A DNA stretch of 64,000 bases, from contig CM069446.1 of assembly GCA_035610835.1 (NCBI GenBank), positions 52,728,934 through 52,792,933 of the forward strand. The letters are read 5' to 3'. The stretch's first letter is position 1; every line of letters begins with the position of its first letter. The position numbers and the translations under genes are program-made. Source of the DNA: Ophiura sarsii. Its lineage: Eukaryota > Echinodermata > Ophiuroidea > Amphilepidida > Ophiuridae. Positions 1 to 12,700 of the stretch are shown here, piece by piece. Below the pieces are notes generated by a model. It was not told where the DNA came from. It ran no database searches and saw only the letters and a program-made list of their open reading frames with translations.

Positions 1-810
1 TATATAAATGTTTAAATTGGGTGTTGAAAACGACTTGAGTTTATCGCTAGGAACCGAGAACGTCCAAGTCCTTATCGGGGTAAGACATGTTTCTTGGTCG
101 TCCAAAAAGCTTGGCCTAGGCAGCTAGGCCTACCGATCATTTGGCCGTTCGGAACTGCCTGTATCGTTTCAGATTGGATTTGCAAAATGACGATAACTCT
201 TTTAATATTAATTCAGACATTAAAGCAGCGTTCACGTCATGTGTAGTGTAAAAGTCAGTCAAGGTGGATGAGTGTTTGCGATTTTAAAGACACAAAGCCG
301 TGGCCGGGGTTGGCATGTATCATGGCCAATCCTACATTGTACCCGCAAAGGTGTGGCCAGTGTAAGATTTTCTCTGTAAGGAGAGCATTGTATGTTGAAT
401 AGGTTTTCTCTGTAAAGGGAGAGTCGCAAGCTAGGTCACTGTAATTTCACTTTTCTTAATTGGTTGTAAACATTATCTGCAATGCTAGTAGTGAATTGTC
501 AGTTCAATCTGATGCAAGGATCGCTGTAAAGCGAATGCTCACTTTGAAATCTGTTGCTAAAGAAATATCCTAATTGTTTATTTTCATTCGTAGGCTTTCC
601 AAAATCTAAGTGTTGTTTTGCACTTTTGGATGTACCATTTTTATCTGCCTGTGACGACTGAAAAAATAGGTCGGTGAAAATTAAAAGAGTGCAAGCGAAC
701 ACCTAAAAATTGAGCGTGTACGCTCAGGTTGCGGCCATGAATTCTGAGAATTTTGACGAACAACATAGAGCATTGAATTAGGAATCAGAATTGTTATGCT
801 TGATTTATAG
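1..810. other. No recognised gene; unassigned intron or intergenic DNA
   Basis: I see no convincing exon here. A short open stretch at about 20-90 ends at a GTAAGA-like site, but its product is not recognisable. Two near-identical short segments (TTTTCTCTGTAA around 369 and 403) form a minor local repeat. Confidence 0.4.
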
Positions 811-957
811 GATAAGGCCACATTACTCGAGTCCATTTCAAATGTTTCAATCTGCGACATGAGCATGTTGAACCTGCCACATCCCAACAGTAAAAGAGGT
901 CCAAGCCCTCAAATACCTGGAAGAAAACTGAACAACTTCAGTCTTGGAGTCGTTTAA
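811..957 (+). CDS. Possible terminal exon of an unidentified upstream gene
   Basis: An acceptor-like TTTATAG ends at 810. It is followed by 48 open codons and a TAA at 955-957. The product is polar and protein-like in composition (it contains KRGPSPQIPGRKLNNFSLGVV-type residues, rich in S, P, N and L), but I do not recognise the family. Oddly, the +1 frame from 944 reads on smoothly (LESFKSLDIMDTILKTLELL) to a GGTAGGT donor-like site at 1013-1019. One exon at 811-1013 carrying a 1-base frame break is therefore an alternative. It could also be chance or a decayed exon. It lies upstream of RCC2 on the same strand and has no clear relation to it. Confidence 0.25.
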   Translation, partial: DKATLLESISNVSICDMSMLNLPHPNSKRGPSPQIPGRKLNNFSLGVV

Positions 958-2919
958 AAGCCTTGACATCATGGACACAATTCTCAAGACATTGGAGCTG
1001 CTCAGATCTGTCGGTAGGTCGCAGGGTCAAATTCAGCTGAGAATTGTCTGCATAAATCATAGTCTCAACATTATATCTTCCAGAGGAGCAGTGTATAACG
1101 TAAAAATGAAAGGATCTGTTATCTGTATCCGCATACGGATCCTTGAGGGACCGCAGTCCAAACCATGGATCAGAAAATATCTACATCGATATTGCCAAAT
1201 TTTGAAATTTTACACGATAAACATCAACTTAAATTACAATGTAGGTACATGTACTTGTAGATGCAAAAAAACCTTATTTCCAGGAAAATTGAGGGCGCAC
1301 TCCCATACATATATCTCTCAGTGCTCCTTTAACCCAAGGCGAAAATTGAGGGCCCACTCCCATACATGTATCTCTCAGTGCTCCTTTAACCCAAGGCAAT
1401 CTGGAGCATCTCTGTGTATGAGAGACCAAAACAAATGTTTTGTTATAATTCAACAAGTGAGTGTACAAATGTACTTTCATTTGTAAAGGGTCACATACCA
1501 ATGCAAAGATTGAAAAGCTATTCTTATTTTTTCTTTAAATAGTTTGATTCAATTACAATACTGTTTGTGGTAATTTATGCGATACATTAAAATCACACTT
1601 GGCCAATTTTGAACCATTTTACTTTTGTATGATATGTTACAAAATTACTTAATTTTTGCACTGTTTTCTTTGTTTTTTCAGCAGGTTGCTTGAAGTGTGA
1701 AAATTAGTTCAGCGCAAAATTTTCCACATTAACACTTCTTTCTTCTTTCAAGTTCAATAGATATTTATGAAATCATTGACTAAAAGTGTAGGGTGTTTAC
1801 AATGTACATGTAGTTCTTCCCTTCAGGGGTTCCACTAGGTGTTTTTTTAGCTGGTTCACTGGACCTCATATTTCTCAATTTTAAAAATATGAGGTCCAGC
1901 ACAAAATTATCTGGTCCATAATTCCATACCAATCGCAAAGTATGAAAAAAGTTGTAAGAAGTAGTAGGCAAAAAAAAAAAAAGAGTTGTGTTGCTCTCAG
2001 CGACCCACCCTAAATTCGCAAAAATTAGTGTCGGCTTTTTTCTTCAAAATTGTTTTCATTTATAAATTTTAGATTTAAATTTGTCCTTGCAGTGTCTAAA
2101 TGTTACTACTTCTTGCTTGAAATGAATAAGTTAGCTTACCCAAATGTTTTAGACTATTATCACACTAGAAACATTAGTTAAATTGACGTACGCGCCTATA
2201 CCAATTTTTTTCTTAACATAAACCATATATTTTTCAGCCAAAAATAAATTAAAAAAACCTAAATCATTGGCCTAATGACCCGCGAAAAAGCTCTTTCCGA
2301 AACTCCGCTGTTGTACAACGTAGCATTGTATTATTGAGCTGAATAGCAAGCTATCAAGCACCAAGAAGCGACTGTATATTTATGTAAATTACAATGAAAT
2401 CTGTTCATGGTCATAGACTCTAACAGCGTAAACAAACTCCTAGTGTCTTTCATGTAGGCCTTGAAATAAGAAATGAAAAGGGCGGGCAATTTAAGGCAAT
2501 TTGAAAGGGGCACCAACTTTATCCAAGGCCATTATGTACTTTTGAATGGAGTAAAAACAGCCAGAAATTGAGGGCATCAAGGCAACTAGGTGGGGCATCG
2601 AAGGCAATGCCTTCGATGCCTTCAATTAATTCAAGCCCTGCTAAGTCTGTTACATTACACAACGTTAATACGTAAGAAAAAGAAACCATCAAGTCATTTG
2701 TGTTGCAATGTGACACGATGGAGCCAAGATTGCTATTGCTAGACTTCCCGAAAATCGCCACGGAGGGACAAACATATTTGTACGTTGTTTACGTTCGTGC
2801 GATAGAGCCTAATGTGGAACTCTGAACATCGGGATTTACAGTTTTCTGAATGATTTTCCTATTCTGTCGTTATGTTTACCTCGGACATACTGTACATGTA
2901 ACTGTAGGTGTAAACCGGT
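958..2919. other. Non-coding stretch with one local duplication
   Basis: Apart from the 57-bp tandem duplication at 1284-1398 and the possible exon continuation to 1013, no exon is supported. The DNA is AT-rich, with a short inverted run of GCATCGAAGGCAATGCC type near 2596-2625. Confidence 0.4.
1284..1398. repeat. 57-bp tandem duplication, fragment of a foldback family
   Basis: Two head-to-tail units start with AAAATTGAGGGCGCACTCCC or a close variant and end with CTCCTTTAACCCAAGGC. The same words occur in opposite orientation in the foldback element at 13966-14353 (TTAAAGGGGCATTGAGAGATG, then GGGAGTGCGCCCTC). This is therefore probably a duplicated end of that family. Confidence 0.6.
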
Positions 2920-3297
2920 CAAATCCCAAAATGTCCCTCTAATCCCAAAATGTCCCTCCAAATCCCAAAATGTCCCTCCAAATCCCAAAATGTCCCTCCA
3001 AATCCCAAAATGTTCCTCCAAATCCCAAAATGTCCCTCCAAATCCCAAAATGTTCCTCCAAATCCCAAAATGTCCCTCCACTATCCCAAAATGTCCCTCC
3101 AAATCCCAAAATGTCCCTCCACTATCCCAAAATGTCCCTCCAAATCCCAAAATGTCCCTCTAAATCCCAAAATGTCTCTCCAATCCCAAAATGTCCCTCC
3201 ACTATCCTAAAATGTCCCTCTAAATCCCAAAATGTCCCTCCAAATCCCAAAATGTCCCTCCAAATCCCAAAATGTCCCTTCAAATCCCAACATGTCC
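2920..3297. repeat. 20-bp minisatellite, about 19 units
   Basis: The unit is AAATCCCAAAATGTCCCTCC, with occasional 21-bp variants (ACTATCCCAAAATG...) and one shorter unit at the start. Frame-shifting unit lengths create long open frames of S/P/K/N-rich repeat peptide on + and F/W/G-rich peptide on -. These follow from the repeat and are not genes. Confidence 0.95.
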
Positions 3298-3806
3298 ACG
3301 GAATGAGCTTCCCAGATTCCCCATTTCCCCTCCATGGCCTTTACTATAGTATTAACTTATGTACCACTCCATGTAATTACAATATGTTTTTGGATGCACA
3401 TTGAGGTTATGTTTACTCAAATCAATGTAATCTAAATATGACACAATGGTTTATCAAGGCAAACCTGTGAAACCTGTCCTTGCTCACGTCCAATTCATAA
3501 TCGTGTGTCTGATCAATCTGATCAATCGGTACAGTATAGAATAAAATAACAAATTAGACAGGCACGAGTGAAACACGATTTTATGCGTGATCAGTGACAG
3601 TTCAACGAGTGTGTAAAGAAATAATTGGTGACATGTTCAGAAATCCACGATTATTAGTGGTTGGAGTGTAGGGGCTGGTGGGATCAATACAGGCTCACAT
3701 ATTTTGATACAAGGGCTGTACATGTACTTCACAATTTACCAAAGTAGCCCTTGTGTGTACATGTTACCATTGACTAGTATTTTGAGCTCTGGATCAATAT
3801 CATGGT

Positions 3807-4072
3807 TTAACCCTAACCCCGGTCTAGGGTTTTTGACCGGGATCACAATTTTGGAAGAAAAAACACCAACTAAATGACCGGGATTCGTTCCGGGGACCAT
3901 CCGGACTCCAGCCCCATGTCCCACCCACTAAGCCACGGCCCTCAGCAACTCCCGCAGTATACCACTCTCGCTTATAGGCTCGGTTGATTACGTCATTGAA
4001 AACCATCAACACAGGCACTTGGAGATGGACTTAAGATTAGCATTTGTTTAGCACTCAGGGGGTTAGGGTTAT
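3807..4072 (-). mobile_element. tRNA-derived element with TTAACCCTAA termini
   Basis: The element is antisense to the two tandem copies at 37448-38046. Shared blocks are terminal TTAACCCTAACCCC and GGTTAGGGTTAT, a GGATCACAATTTT block, and a tRNA-like core whose A-box region (GTGGCTTAGTG) reads on the - strand at about 3930-3941. It is diverged from the 37-kb copies, which suggests an older insertion. Confidence 0.7.
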
Positions 4073-4236
4073 GGGAACATTTGTTTCAGGGTAATTTGGG
4101 ATTTGGAGGGAAATTTTGGGGAATTGTGAGTGATAATACATTGTATGTAAAATATTGTGGGAAATTTGACTTGCTCCCCGGGAAATAAATATTTATTCAA
4201 ACCCTGCATGTTCAATACCCATGATTAGTGGTTGAG

Positions 4237-4268
<32 letters not shown>

Positions 4269-5611
4269 TAGGGACAATGGGATGGAATCAATAGCAGGTT
4301 TTGTGAACATACTGTAGGCTTGGATTAACATGTTGGAGCTCTAGTGTCCAAATTTAAAAACAATATCCCACGTGTCATAAAAAGTTGGGACCACTTATTT
4401 CAGCTTCCAAAAACTGCATTAAATGGGATATATTTCAATTAATTTGTTTTTATTTTCATAGGATTTTTGTGCACGGTACACAATTCTTTTTTCTTTCCCC
4501 CTTCTTTTAGCACTGTCAAACAGCTTTTTGGAGGAAAAAAAAATGATAATCAAAATGATAATTTCAAACAGAAAGCCGAGGCAAAACGTTCTCCTTTTTC
4601 CCTATTGGATGGTTAACAAGCATCACATTTCATTTCAGCTACCTGAATTATGCCTAAAACCCCATGAGAATGTCACTACAACTGTTAATAGTTCCACACC
4701 ATAAATTATGCACCATGAGGATAATGTGCTGGGAGGGGGACGGGGGGAGGTACTCATGTTTTGATTAGGGGGAGGTGCACTGTCAAGAAATTAGATGTGG
4801 TATACCCATGAATATCGTTAGAATAGAAATAAGAAAAATAAATTGGAGATTTTGGTTATCCGCCACAATTTTTAATTATCCATATTTTTTTTAGTTGTTC
4901 CCCAATCAAAGAATATCATATTTTAGGCGACGCTTCAAATATGGAGATGAAAATATATTTTCGGTGGTGGGGGGGGATATTTTGTTGAGCTCATTAACAA
5001 GAATGAGAATTTGTTTATAATTTGTTTTTGTGCGTGAATAGACAATTTCACTTTTTGATGTCAAAATCTTGGTTATCCGTCCATCTCGGATAATTGGCAA
5101 GGAAAACCTGGTTGGTTATCCGCTAGTAAATTTGGAGATTTCGGTTTCATGGATTGCCATACGGATTACTGCTATTTTAAATGCTGCGCATAAAGAAACC
5201 ATATATTCTAGAACAAAAATTATTCACAGCAAAGACTTAATTTTAAATGAAATTTGAACAAATTAATTACATAATTGGTTTTGGCTAAATTTCATTGCGA
5301 ATGGTTGGAAAACCAGATTTTGAATCATTGTGTAGAAATATGTAATATAATTGGAAGTTGAAAAATTGACATGTAAATTTATGCGAACACCAAATTTTAC
5401 ACATAAAAGGCAGATTTTTGAAATACCAAATGCAGGCATGAGAATTTTCAGACTTTTGCCTGAATTCAAATGTAAAAACCTGAATTCAGACATTTTGTCC
5501 TCAAAATTTCTCTACACACCCTTTCAAGTTTTCAGGCTTTTTCATGGAAATTGCCGTTTTTGGCAAACCATTGCATATGCATGAATGTCTGTACCTGCTT
5601 GCGTACTGAGA
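4073..5611. other. Non-coding stretch with a 30-base G run
   Basis: No exon is seen. A pure G run covers about 4239-4268. The rest is AT-rich intergenic-like sequence. Confidence 0.4.
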
Positions 5612-5821
5612 ACTGTAAAAGCCAATATTTTCACGTAAAGATATTTTCGCGCATTTTGATATCATAGACATTTTGTGAATTGTTTTTTTCGCGGGCGACC
5701 TTCTGGATGCATTGCATGAATGTTGAAAACAGTATTTTTGCGTGTTATAATTTTCGCGGAAAAATATTTTGCACGAAAAGCGCGAAAATAAAACCACTAT
5801 GAAAATGTCAGCTTTTACAGT
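5612..5821. mobile_element. Short foldback element (MITE-like)
   Basis: Terminal words ACTGTAAAAGC and GCTTTTACAGT face each other. The inner sequence is also partly complementary (ATATTTTCGCGC against GCGCGAAAATA). At 210 bp and without coding capacity, it fits a non-autonomous DNA transposon. Confidence 0.65.
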
Positions 5822-8800
5822 ACATGTATACTCATCCTCATGGTTGTAAAGATGATATCAGAATGTGTATGATGGCAACACGATGTGAATGGGGGGGGGG
5901 GGGGGGGGAAGAGGGTCCCATGATTTTTAACTCAACAAGAGTGCGTCATAATACTTGTACTTCAAAGCGCAAAATGTCAGAATGATTTCAAGTACGGTAG
6001 CTTACAAATCAATTGGTGCATTTTCTTACATCTAATTTAAACTTGGCAAATTCAGAGCCACGGTGCGAAAGCAATAGCATTTTATGATAACGATCTGTGT
6101 GCTAAAATTATCATCATTGATCGGCGATGTGAATAATATCCAGAGCTCTAAGGAGCACTTAAGATGTTTGAGGAAAACATGGCGGGTGGGGGGAGCATAC
6201 AAATACTTTTGGTGGGTCACGTGGCAAATAATAATATTCAATAAGTCAACATTCACCTAACTGTTGATCAAGAACTTTCAGGGGTGAATTCTTTTCTGGA
6301 AACTTGAGCTACTAGTACATAGATTATATTCTTTATAAAAAAAACTTGAACAAAGGTTAAAGATCCAAATAGACCAGATGTTATACAGTGTACATGTATT
6401 TTACAAGTTTAATCAAGCATAAAAAAGTGTCAACAACTCTCAGCTCTAAGTCTAAACCCGAACATAATAATATTCTATTTTGTCTATCACGAGACAGTGA
6501 CTTAACTGCGTCATTCACTAATTGCAGTATATAAACGCATGCGTCAAGTTGAAGCGCTGGCGTGCACACTCTCGTGTAGAAAGGGTGGAAGACAAAAATG
6601 CAACGTTGCATCTGAATAGTTGCGTCCACTGGCCGAAGGAAGGGAAAAAGAGTGTAGTCCACATATTTTCGAACAATGAGGTTCAATTCAATGAACAAGA
6701 TGATAACCTCCAACCCCACTATGCAGCCCAGGATTTTGCCATTGTGTTTAGAATTTATCCAAAGGGGGCGGCGGGTTGGGGGGGGGGGGGTGATCTTTAA
6801 TTCTCAAAATCTTTGCAAGCCAAATCTTGTAATCATCTACAGACAATAAAATCAGATATTTTGCGCTCAAATTAAATTTAGAAATCTTGGTGGAGAAAAT
6901 CCCCTAACAAACTGGAATCTGGGGAAGGGGGAGGTGGGGGGGGGGGGGGGCAATGAAGAGACAGCCCTACTTTGCAACCCACTCCCTCATTAAAAAACCA
7001 CCTGTAAGTACCCCTCCCCCGGGGAAGAAAATGTAATTCACTACTTTCATTTCATAAATGACAATTTGTCGTGTTCCCTCGCATTAATCGCTATCATGCC
7101 AGTGCAGTTCATGCATAAATCATGCGCGTGCCTCAATGCGCTGAATGGAGATCATGTTTCGTTGAATAAGCGGCGAGAGTAAAATACGAAGAAAATCCAT
7201 ATTTGATATTTTGTGTGTGTGTTGTGTGACTGATAGAAATAGTCATGACATAATTTTGAATAATTATGCTACTGGGTGCAATGCTATTGTATGCTGATTT
7301 ATTAGACATCCCTGCTGGGGATGAGGCCAGAAATAAGTGAAGACTTGTTTGAAGTTCGTAAACTCCCTTTCTGAATGGACTGGAAGGTTTGAATATTTAG
7401 ACATTATGATTGTGCACACAGGGCCTTTGCCAGGATTTGGAAGTTGGGTGTCAAAAGTGGGACCAAAATATAGTGGAGTGGACGCCCCTCTACTTATGCC
7501 TTGATTGTGCATATCTTTGATTTTTGGAAAAGGAATTTTATGGCTAAAGTAATTTTACTAAGTTTTAGGTGTTTTCTGGGAGGAATTTTTTCCCTCTACA
7601 GATTCTGAGATTTCTGGGATTAGAAAGTTTGATTTCCAGACTTTCCAGTAATCAAAACATTCGAAACAACATGTACTCAATTTCCTCACAAAAAAATTGG
7701 ACCAACAATGCAACTCTTTTTGTTGCCGAGTTTAAATTAAGCCGTGTTTCTGATGTGTTCAAATGCACTGATCGTACAAAATGTAGATGTTATCACGCTT
7801 GTGATATGGATATAAACAGTATTGCCAAAATCTACAGCAGCTAGCCCAAAAAGCAGTGCTTTTAAGCACTTACTTAATAAAAGTATTACATGTATCTGTC
7901 TGGGCAAATTTGCCTATTTTTGTCTTATCCATAAAGTCTAAAAAACGTCGTCGGTTTAAAAAAAAATCTGAATCCTTTTGGGCTGCTTTCCTCTATAAAT
8001 TGAGGACATTTTGCTACTTTCCGCCCTCCATGTCTATTTAAAAACTGATAGACCAATGAGTAAGAATATTTGAGCTAGTGTTTTCACTCGCCCTATACAA
8101 AGGGTGAAATACCCTTCACTTTTGATTGTCACCCTTCAAAATGTTTCTCATGAGGGGAAAATGTTGGAAATTCCATTGTTTTACAGCCTAAAAAACATTT
8201 TTTTTTTTTTTTCACCCTCGAGAATTTTACACAGTGAAATTGCTGTCAGGGCTACATTCTATTTCTACCACTGCGCATGCACAATTGACTACTCAAATGT
8301 ACATACATAAATAAAATGTGTCATAACATGTACTTTGGGCTACTTTTCTCTCCCAAATTGGGCTACTTATAGTAATATTTGTCGGCAACACATGATAGCT
8401 TTCATTGTCACAATCGGTTTATCTGAAGGCCCTGTTTCTATTCTATTCTTCCCAAGCTAAGTAGTAAACTGCATACAGGAACAGCTTTTATCCTTGAGGC
8501 GAATTCAGTGAAATTATATCTTAATTTTCAATGATATAGAAAAAGAACCATCCACATTTTTTTAGAGAATAATTTTACGCTAGTATTTCACACTTACTTG
8601 TATTGTTATGATGAAGATGATGAACAAAATACAATGGAAATTAATTAAATATATAAATATATAAATCAATCATACATAATAAAGTAATTCAATTTTACAT
8701 TTTGCAAAAATATATTGCCCACACTCCACAAACTTAACATAATAGTTATTCCCAATTTTGTAATTATAAAAATGTATGAACAGTGAATATTTTTGCACCA

Positions 8801-9670
8801 AGTAATGCAAATTCAATTAGTTCATGTTGTTTTGTTTTAAAGTGCATGTAAAGAAGTAGGGAATTAGTAATTAGTTGAAATTGCATGGGCAGTAAAAAAG
8901 GGGAACTCAGGAACTTTCCCGAGACATTTTGACTTTGGAGGACAATTTTGGGTATAAAAATATAGAAATACGTCAGAATTTGAAGGGGATATTTCTTCAG
9001 TTAATATAATTTGATTTGAATTTGTCTGCATATTTGTAGTTTGCAACACAAAATGAATTTTATTTTGTTAATTTATCAATTTGTTTGACTTTATCCTACA
9101 GATTTTCATGTGGCGGTTTCATATGTCATTTAAAAAAACACCTCAACGGCAAAGTTAATCTTTGAAAATGCCAAAATGGTGTTCAAAATTGAAAAGAAAT
9201 GTGAAATTGTGGTTTTACACACTTTTCCGAAGGGGGGGGGGGGGGGGGGGGGGGGGCGATCTCAGTATTGAGGCATCCCGCCCACACATCAGTTTTCCCC
9301 TTAATGTCCCTACCCAAGTTCAGCAAATTCCCAAAACAAGGTTCTCTTTTAAGTGATAAACCAGGGGTAGAATTTCCCGTGAAGATTCGCGTAAAAACAC
9401 TACAGCGTGAATCCACAACAACAACAATCCAAAACAGGACCTTAGATGACTGGTATTTGACCCGTAGTCAACAAAGATGCCAAATTTGGAAGTTGTGCAA
9501 GCTTATAGCCTTATTCTTGATATTATTTCCATTCATTTCGCAAAAATCCATGGATTCTCAAAATTTGCGAGAATCCGTTTGGATTCTCGCGGCTCATAAC
9601 GAAATTCTACCCCTGTAAACTGTTTAACTCCACTGATATTTAAGTCATTACATAACTTTGTTCTTTGCAG
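5822..9670. other. Non-coding stretch; missing RCC2 first exon expected here or further upstream
   Basis: Long G tracts occur near 5890-5908, 6777-6790, 6937-6950 and 9231-9256. I searched by eye for a start codon followed by a lysine-rich or disordered N-terminus with a GT donor in phase 0 and found none convincing. Confidence 0.4.
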
Positions 9671-9773
9671 AAACTCAAATCTTCCCCGTTTGTCGGAGAG
9701 TTGTTATTTTCCGGTGGTACGCACTGGGACATGATAGGCAGATCACGACCACCAAAGAATGCGGGTAATACAC
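9671..9773 (+). CDS. RCC2: RCC2 visible exon 1
   Basis: The acceptor TTTGTTCTTTGCAG ends at 9670 and the donor GTAAGT starts at 9774. The exon enters in phase 0 and leaves after one base of a codon. Residues 1-34 carry GELLFSGGTHWDMIGR, the first RCC1-like strand pattern of RCC2 (human: WDLIGR). Of three near-identical copies of this exon, only this one keeps both splice sites. Confidence 0.88.
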
Positions 9774-12700
9774 GTAAGTACACACGTTTGTCGGAGAGCT
9801 GTTACTTTCCGGTGGTACGCACTGGGACATGATAGGCAGATCACGACCACCAAAGAATGCGGGTAATACACGGGCAATTCCGTAGTTGCGGACGTACATT
9901 TCAGACACTTTGAGGGCTGGCAAAATCTAAACTATACCAGTTGCTTGATTTTTAACACCTGGGTTACAAGTACCTCTAGTAGGAGTACAAAACCTGAAAA
10001 TTCCTTTGCTGTACCATTTTCGGTTTATGAGATATAGTGTGAAAACCCTCCGTTGCGGACGTACGCAGAGAAAGTGATTTTTTCAGTACACCTGTATTCC
10101 AATCAAAAAATCTCCGAAGTGTTCAGGTCTGTAATGAAAACTAATATTGTTTTGTTTGTAAGAGGGACAAACCTAAATAAAACCATCAGAGAAAATTATC
10201 AGAACCTTTATCTTGAAGTTAAAATTGACTGATGTTTAACCGTTGCGGACGTACATATTAGTGTTGCGGACGTACATCTCTGAAATAATTCCCAGATGTA
10301 CGTCCGACACACTTCAAGAGCCCATGTATTAAACATGTAAACAGGTACAGAACAAAATAAGTTTTAAACATTAAGTATAAATCATCAGCTTTAGAAAAAT
10401 ACTTACCTCATTGGTTTCCAACATTGCCAAAGTATTGAACGGAGTGGTTAAAAGTAGCAGCTTTTGGGAGTGTACGTCCGACACAGAAGGTACCAAATTT
10501 AATCCAAAAAGTGTAATTCCTCTATATTTTGGTCATTTTAAGTAACTATTTTATATGATACATAACACATGTTCATTGTTGTATTGATTGTATCAATTTG
10601 TAATACTTGCCTTAGTTCATTCATGGAAATAATTGCACTTCAATGGTGCGATTTCTACTAAAAAACGCCCTGTACGTCCACAACAACCTCAACCTCAAAA
10701 TCAGCCAAACCGAGAATGATAGGTCAAATTCCAAATTATATCATGTAACTACAACCTATTAACCTTCGATATGAGACATAAATTAGGTTATTTCGACGAT
10801 TTTCAATTTTTTCAATTTTTTCAATTTGGGTTACCTAATTACGGAACTGCCCTTAAGATACGTAAGTACAAATGTCGGAGAGCTGTTATTTTCCGGTGGT
10901 ACGCACTGGGACATGATAGGCAGATCACGACCACCAAAGAATGCGGGTAATACACATAAGTACACACGTTGGTCGTTTTGTTACAATCACGCACATTTTC
11001 TCAGACCTGGGGATGGCTATTGGCTAGTATCACCCCTGTGAGAACTACTTGCCTATTGGTTGTAAACAATGATGTATACTTTATTGAGCCAATCAGCAAT
11101 ATCGTATAAGAATGGTGGCAATTCAATGCTGAATAGCATTGATCTTAACACTTTCCACGCAGCTATTGGTTTTACCATACACAAAACATATTTTTCAGAA
11201 ACCTTTCGTAACTTTCAAGGTCTATCTCAAGGATTACTGAACCAATATTAGTCGTCTTTGTAATCATTTTAATGCATTTCTCACAGTGATTCCAAATTTG
11301 GTAATGAAATTTAATAATTTTTATATATTTGAAACATTTTGTGAAATTTTAGAATGTCGTCTGCAGACGCCTGCCTCGTGTAAAGTGTTACGACGTTTAG
11401 ATAAGCTCTATTCTAAATGGTTACTGAAATGCATGTCACATAATATAGACCAAATCAGAAACTCTCTTAGAAAAGAGAAGTGCCCAGGGGGGTTAAAGGT
11501 ATATTATGTGATCTTTCCGGGGAACGCCCTCAACATCGACAAAAAAAAAATGAAAGCAGATTTTCTTGCAGATTTACATTTCTGATCATAAATCGTACAT
11601 ATACATTCCAAGTTACAGGGTGATACGATTCTTAATTACTTCAAAATCATGGTTTTAGAGTGAAAAATAAACTGTCGGAATAACACGACAGTTTATATTT
11701 TCACTCTAAATTTACTCTAAAACCATGATTTTGAGGTAATTAGAAATCGTATCGATATGTAACTTGGAATGTACGATTTATGATCAGAAATGTAAATCTG
11801 CAAGAAAATCTACTTTCTAAAAAAATCATGAATAGAGGGCGCTCTCTGGTAAAGATCACATAATATGCCTTTAATAAGTATCTGAAAACCCTGTTTAATG
11901 CCACAGGAAGTTTTTAGTTAACAGCTGAATTTCCAAAACCAACGGATTGTTTTCTCATGTAGATAAACCATTGACCTTTGTTAGGAATACCAATCTGTTT
12001 TCCTGGTGTAAACAAAACATTGTTGAATATGTTGTTATTATGTCTGGGGATTGTCATGGTCAGTGGCAGCACCAGCATCAAAACAAAACCTTTTTTTTTG
12101 GGGGGGGGGGGGGGGAGGGGGGAAGAAAATAATTGCCTGAAATTAGCTTAATTTGGTCTGAATAAGACATTTCAGACTAATTTTAAGTACTTGAGTTGGT
12201 GTGGGGGGGGGGGGGGGATGTGGAGCGGGTCGTGACTGGCCTCCCGTAGTGCCGCCACTGCTCATGGTTTTGAGAAAATCAAAATGCCTCTCCTAAACAG
12301 GGGTCAGAAATTACTGTTGATCAATCAAATCAGTTTTTTTATTTTTTTTTTAATATAGTCCGTCCATACAGACACACACTTCAACCCAAATGCTCTAATT
12401 TAAAAATCAGAATGCTTCTATATAAGTACTGTTAATCAATCAAATCAGTTTGATTTTGTTTGTTTATTATTTATATAGTCCGTCCATACAGACACACACT
12501 GCACACATTAACCCTCCTCTATTTAAAAATGAGAATGTTTCTATTTTAATTTCTTATTTGATATCCCAATGCAGCAAAACCAATGCAGGGTGGGCGTAAC
12601 CTGTACGGACCACACCGATTGGGGGCGCTCAACGGAATCCGTGTGCGCGGCGTGTTTTCAGGACCAAACTCTTGCCACAGTATTATCGTCTCAGAGGAAG

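Noticed and set aside
20..90. Retroelement-like open stretch at the window start (VQVLIG-type words)
   Set aside because: Too short, ends in stops, and no flanking retroelement domains are visible.
2950..3404. Open frames of 86-144 codons in both directions
   Set aside because: They are translations of the 20-bp minisatellite; unit-length changes keep the frames open and no start or splice context supports a gene.
12587..12589. Alternative acceptor for RCC2 exon 2
   Set aside because: CAATGCAG occurs twice. Using the second would shift the frame relative to exon 1 (phase 1), so the first at 12574 is chosen.
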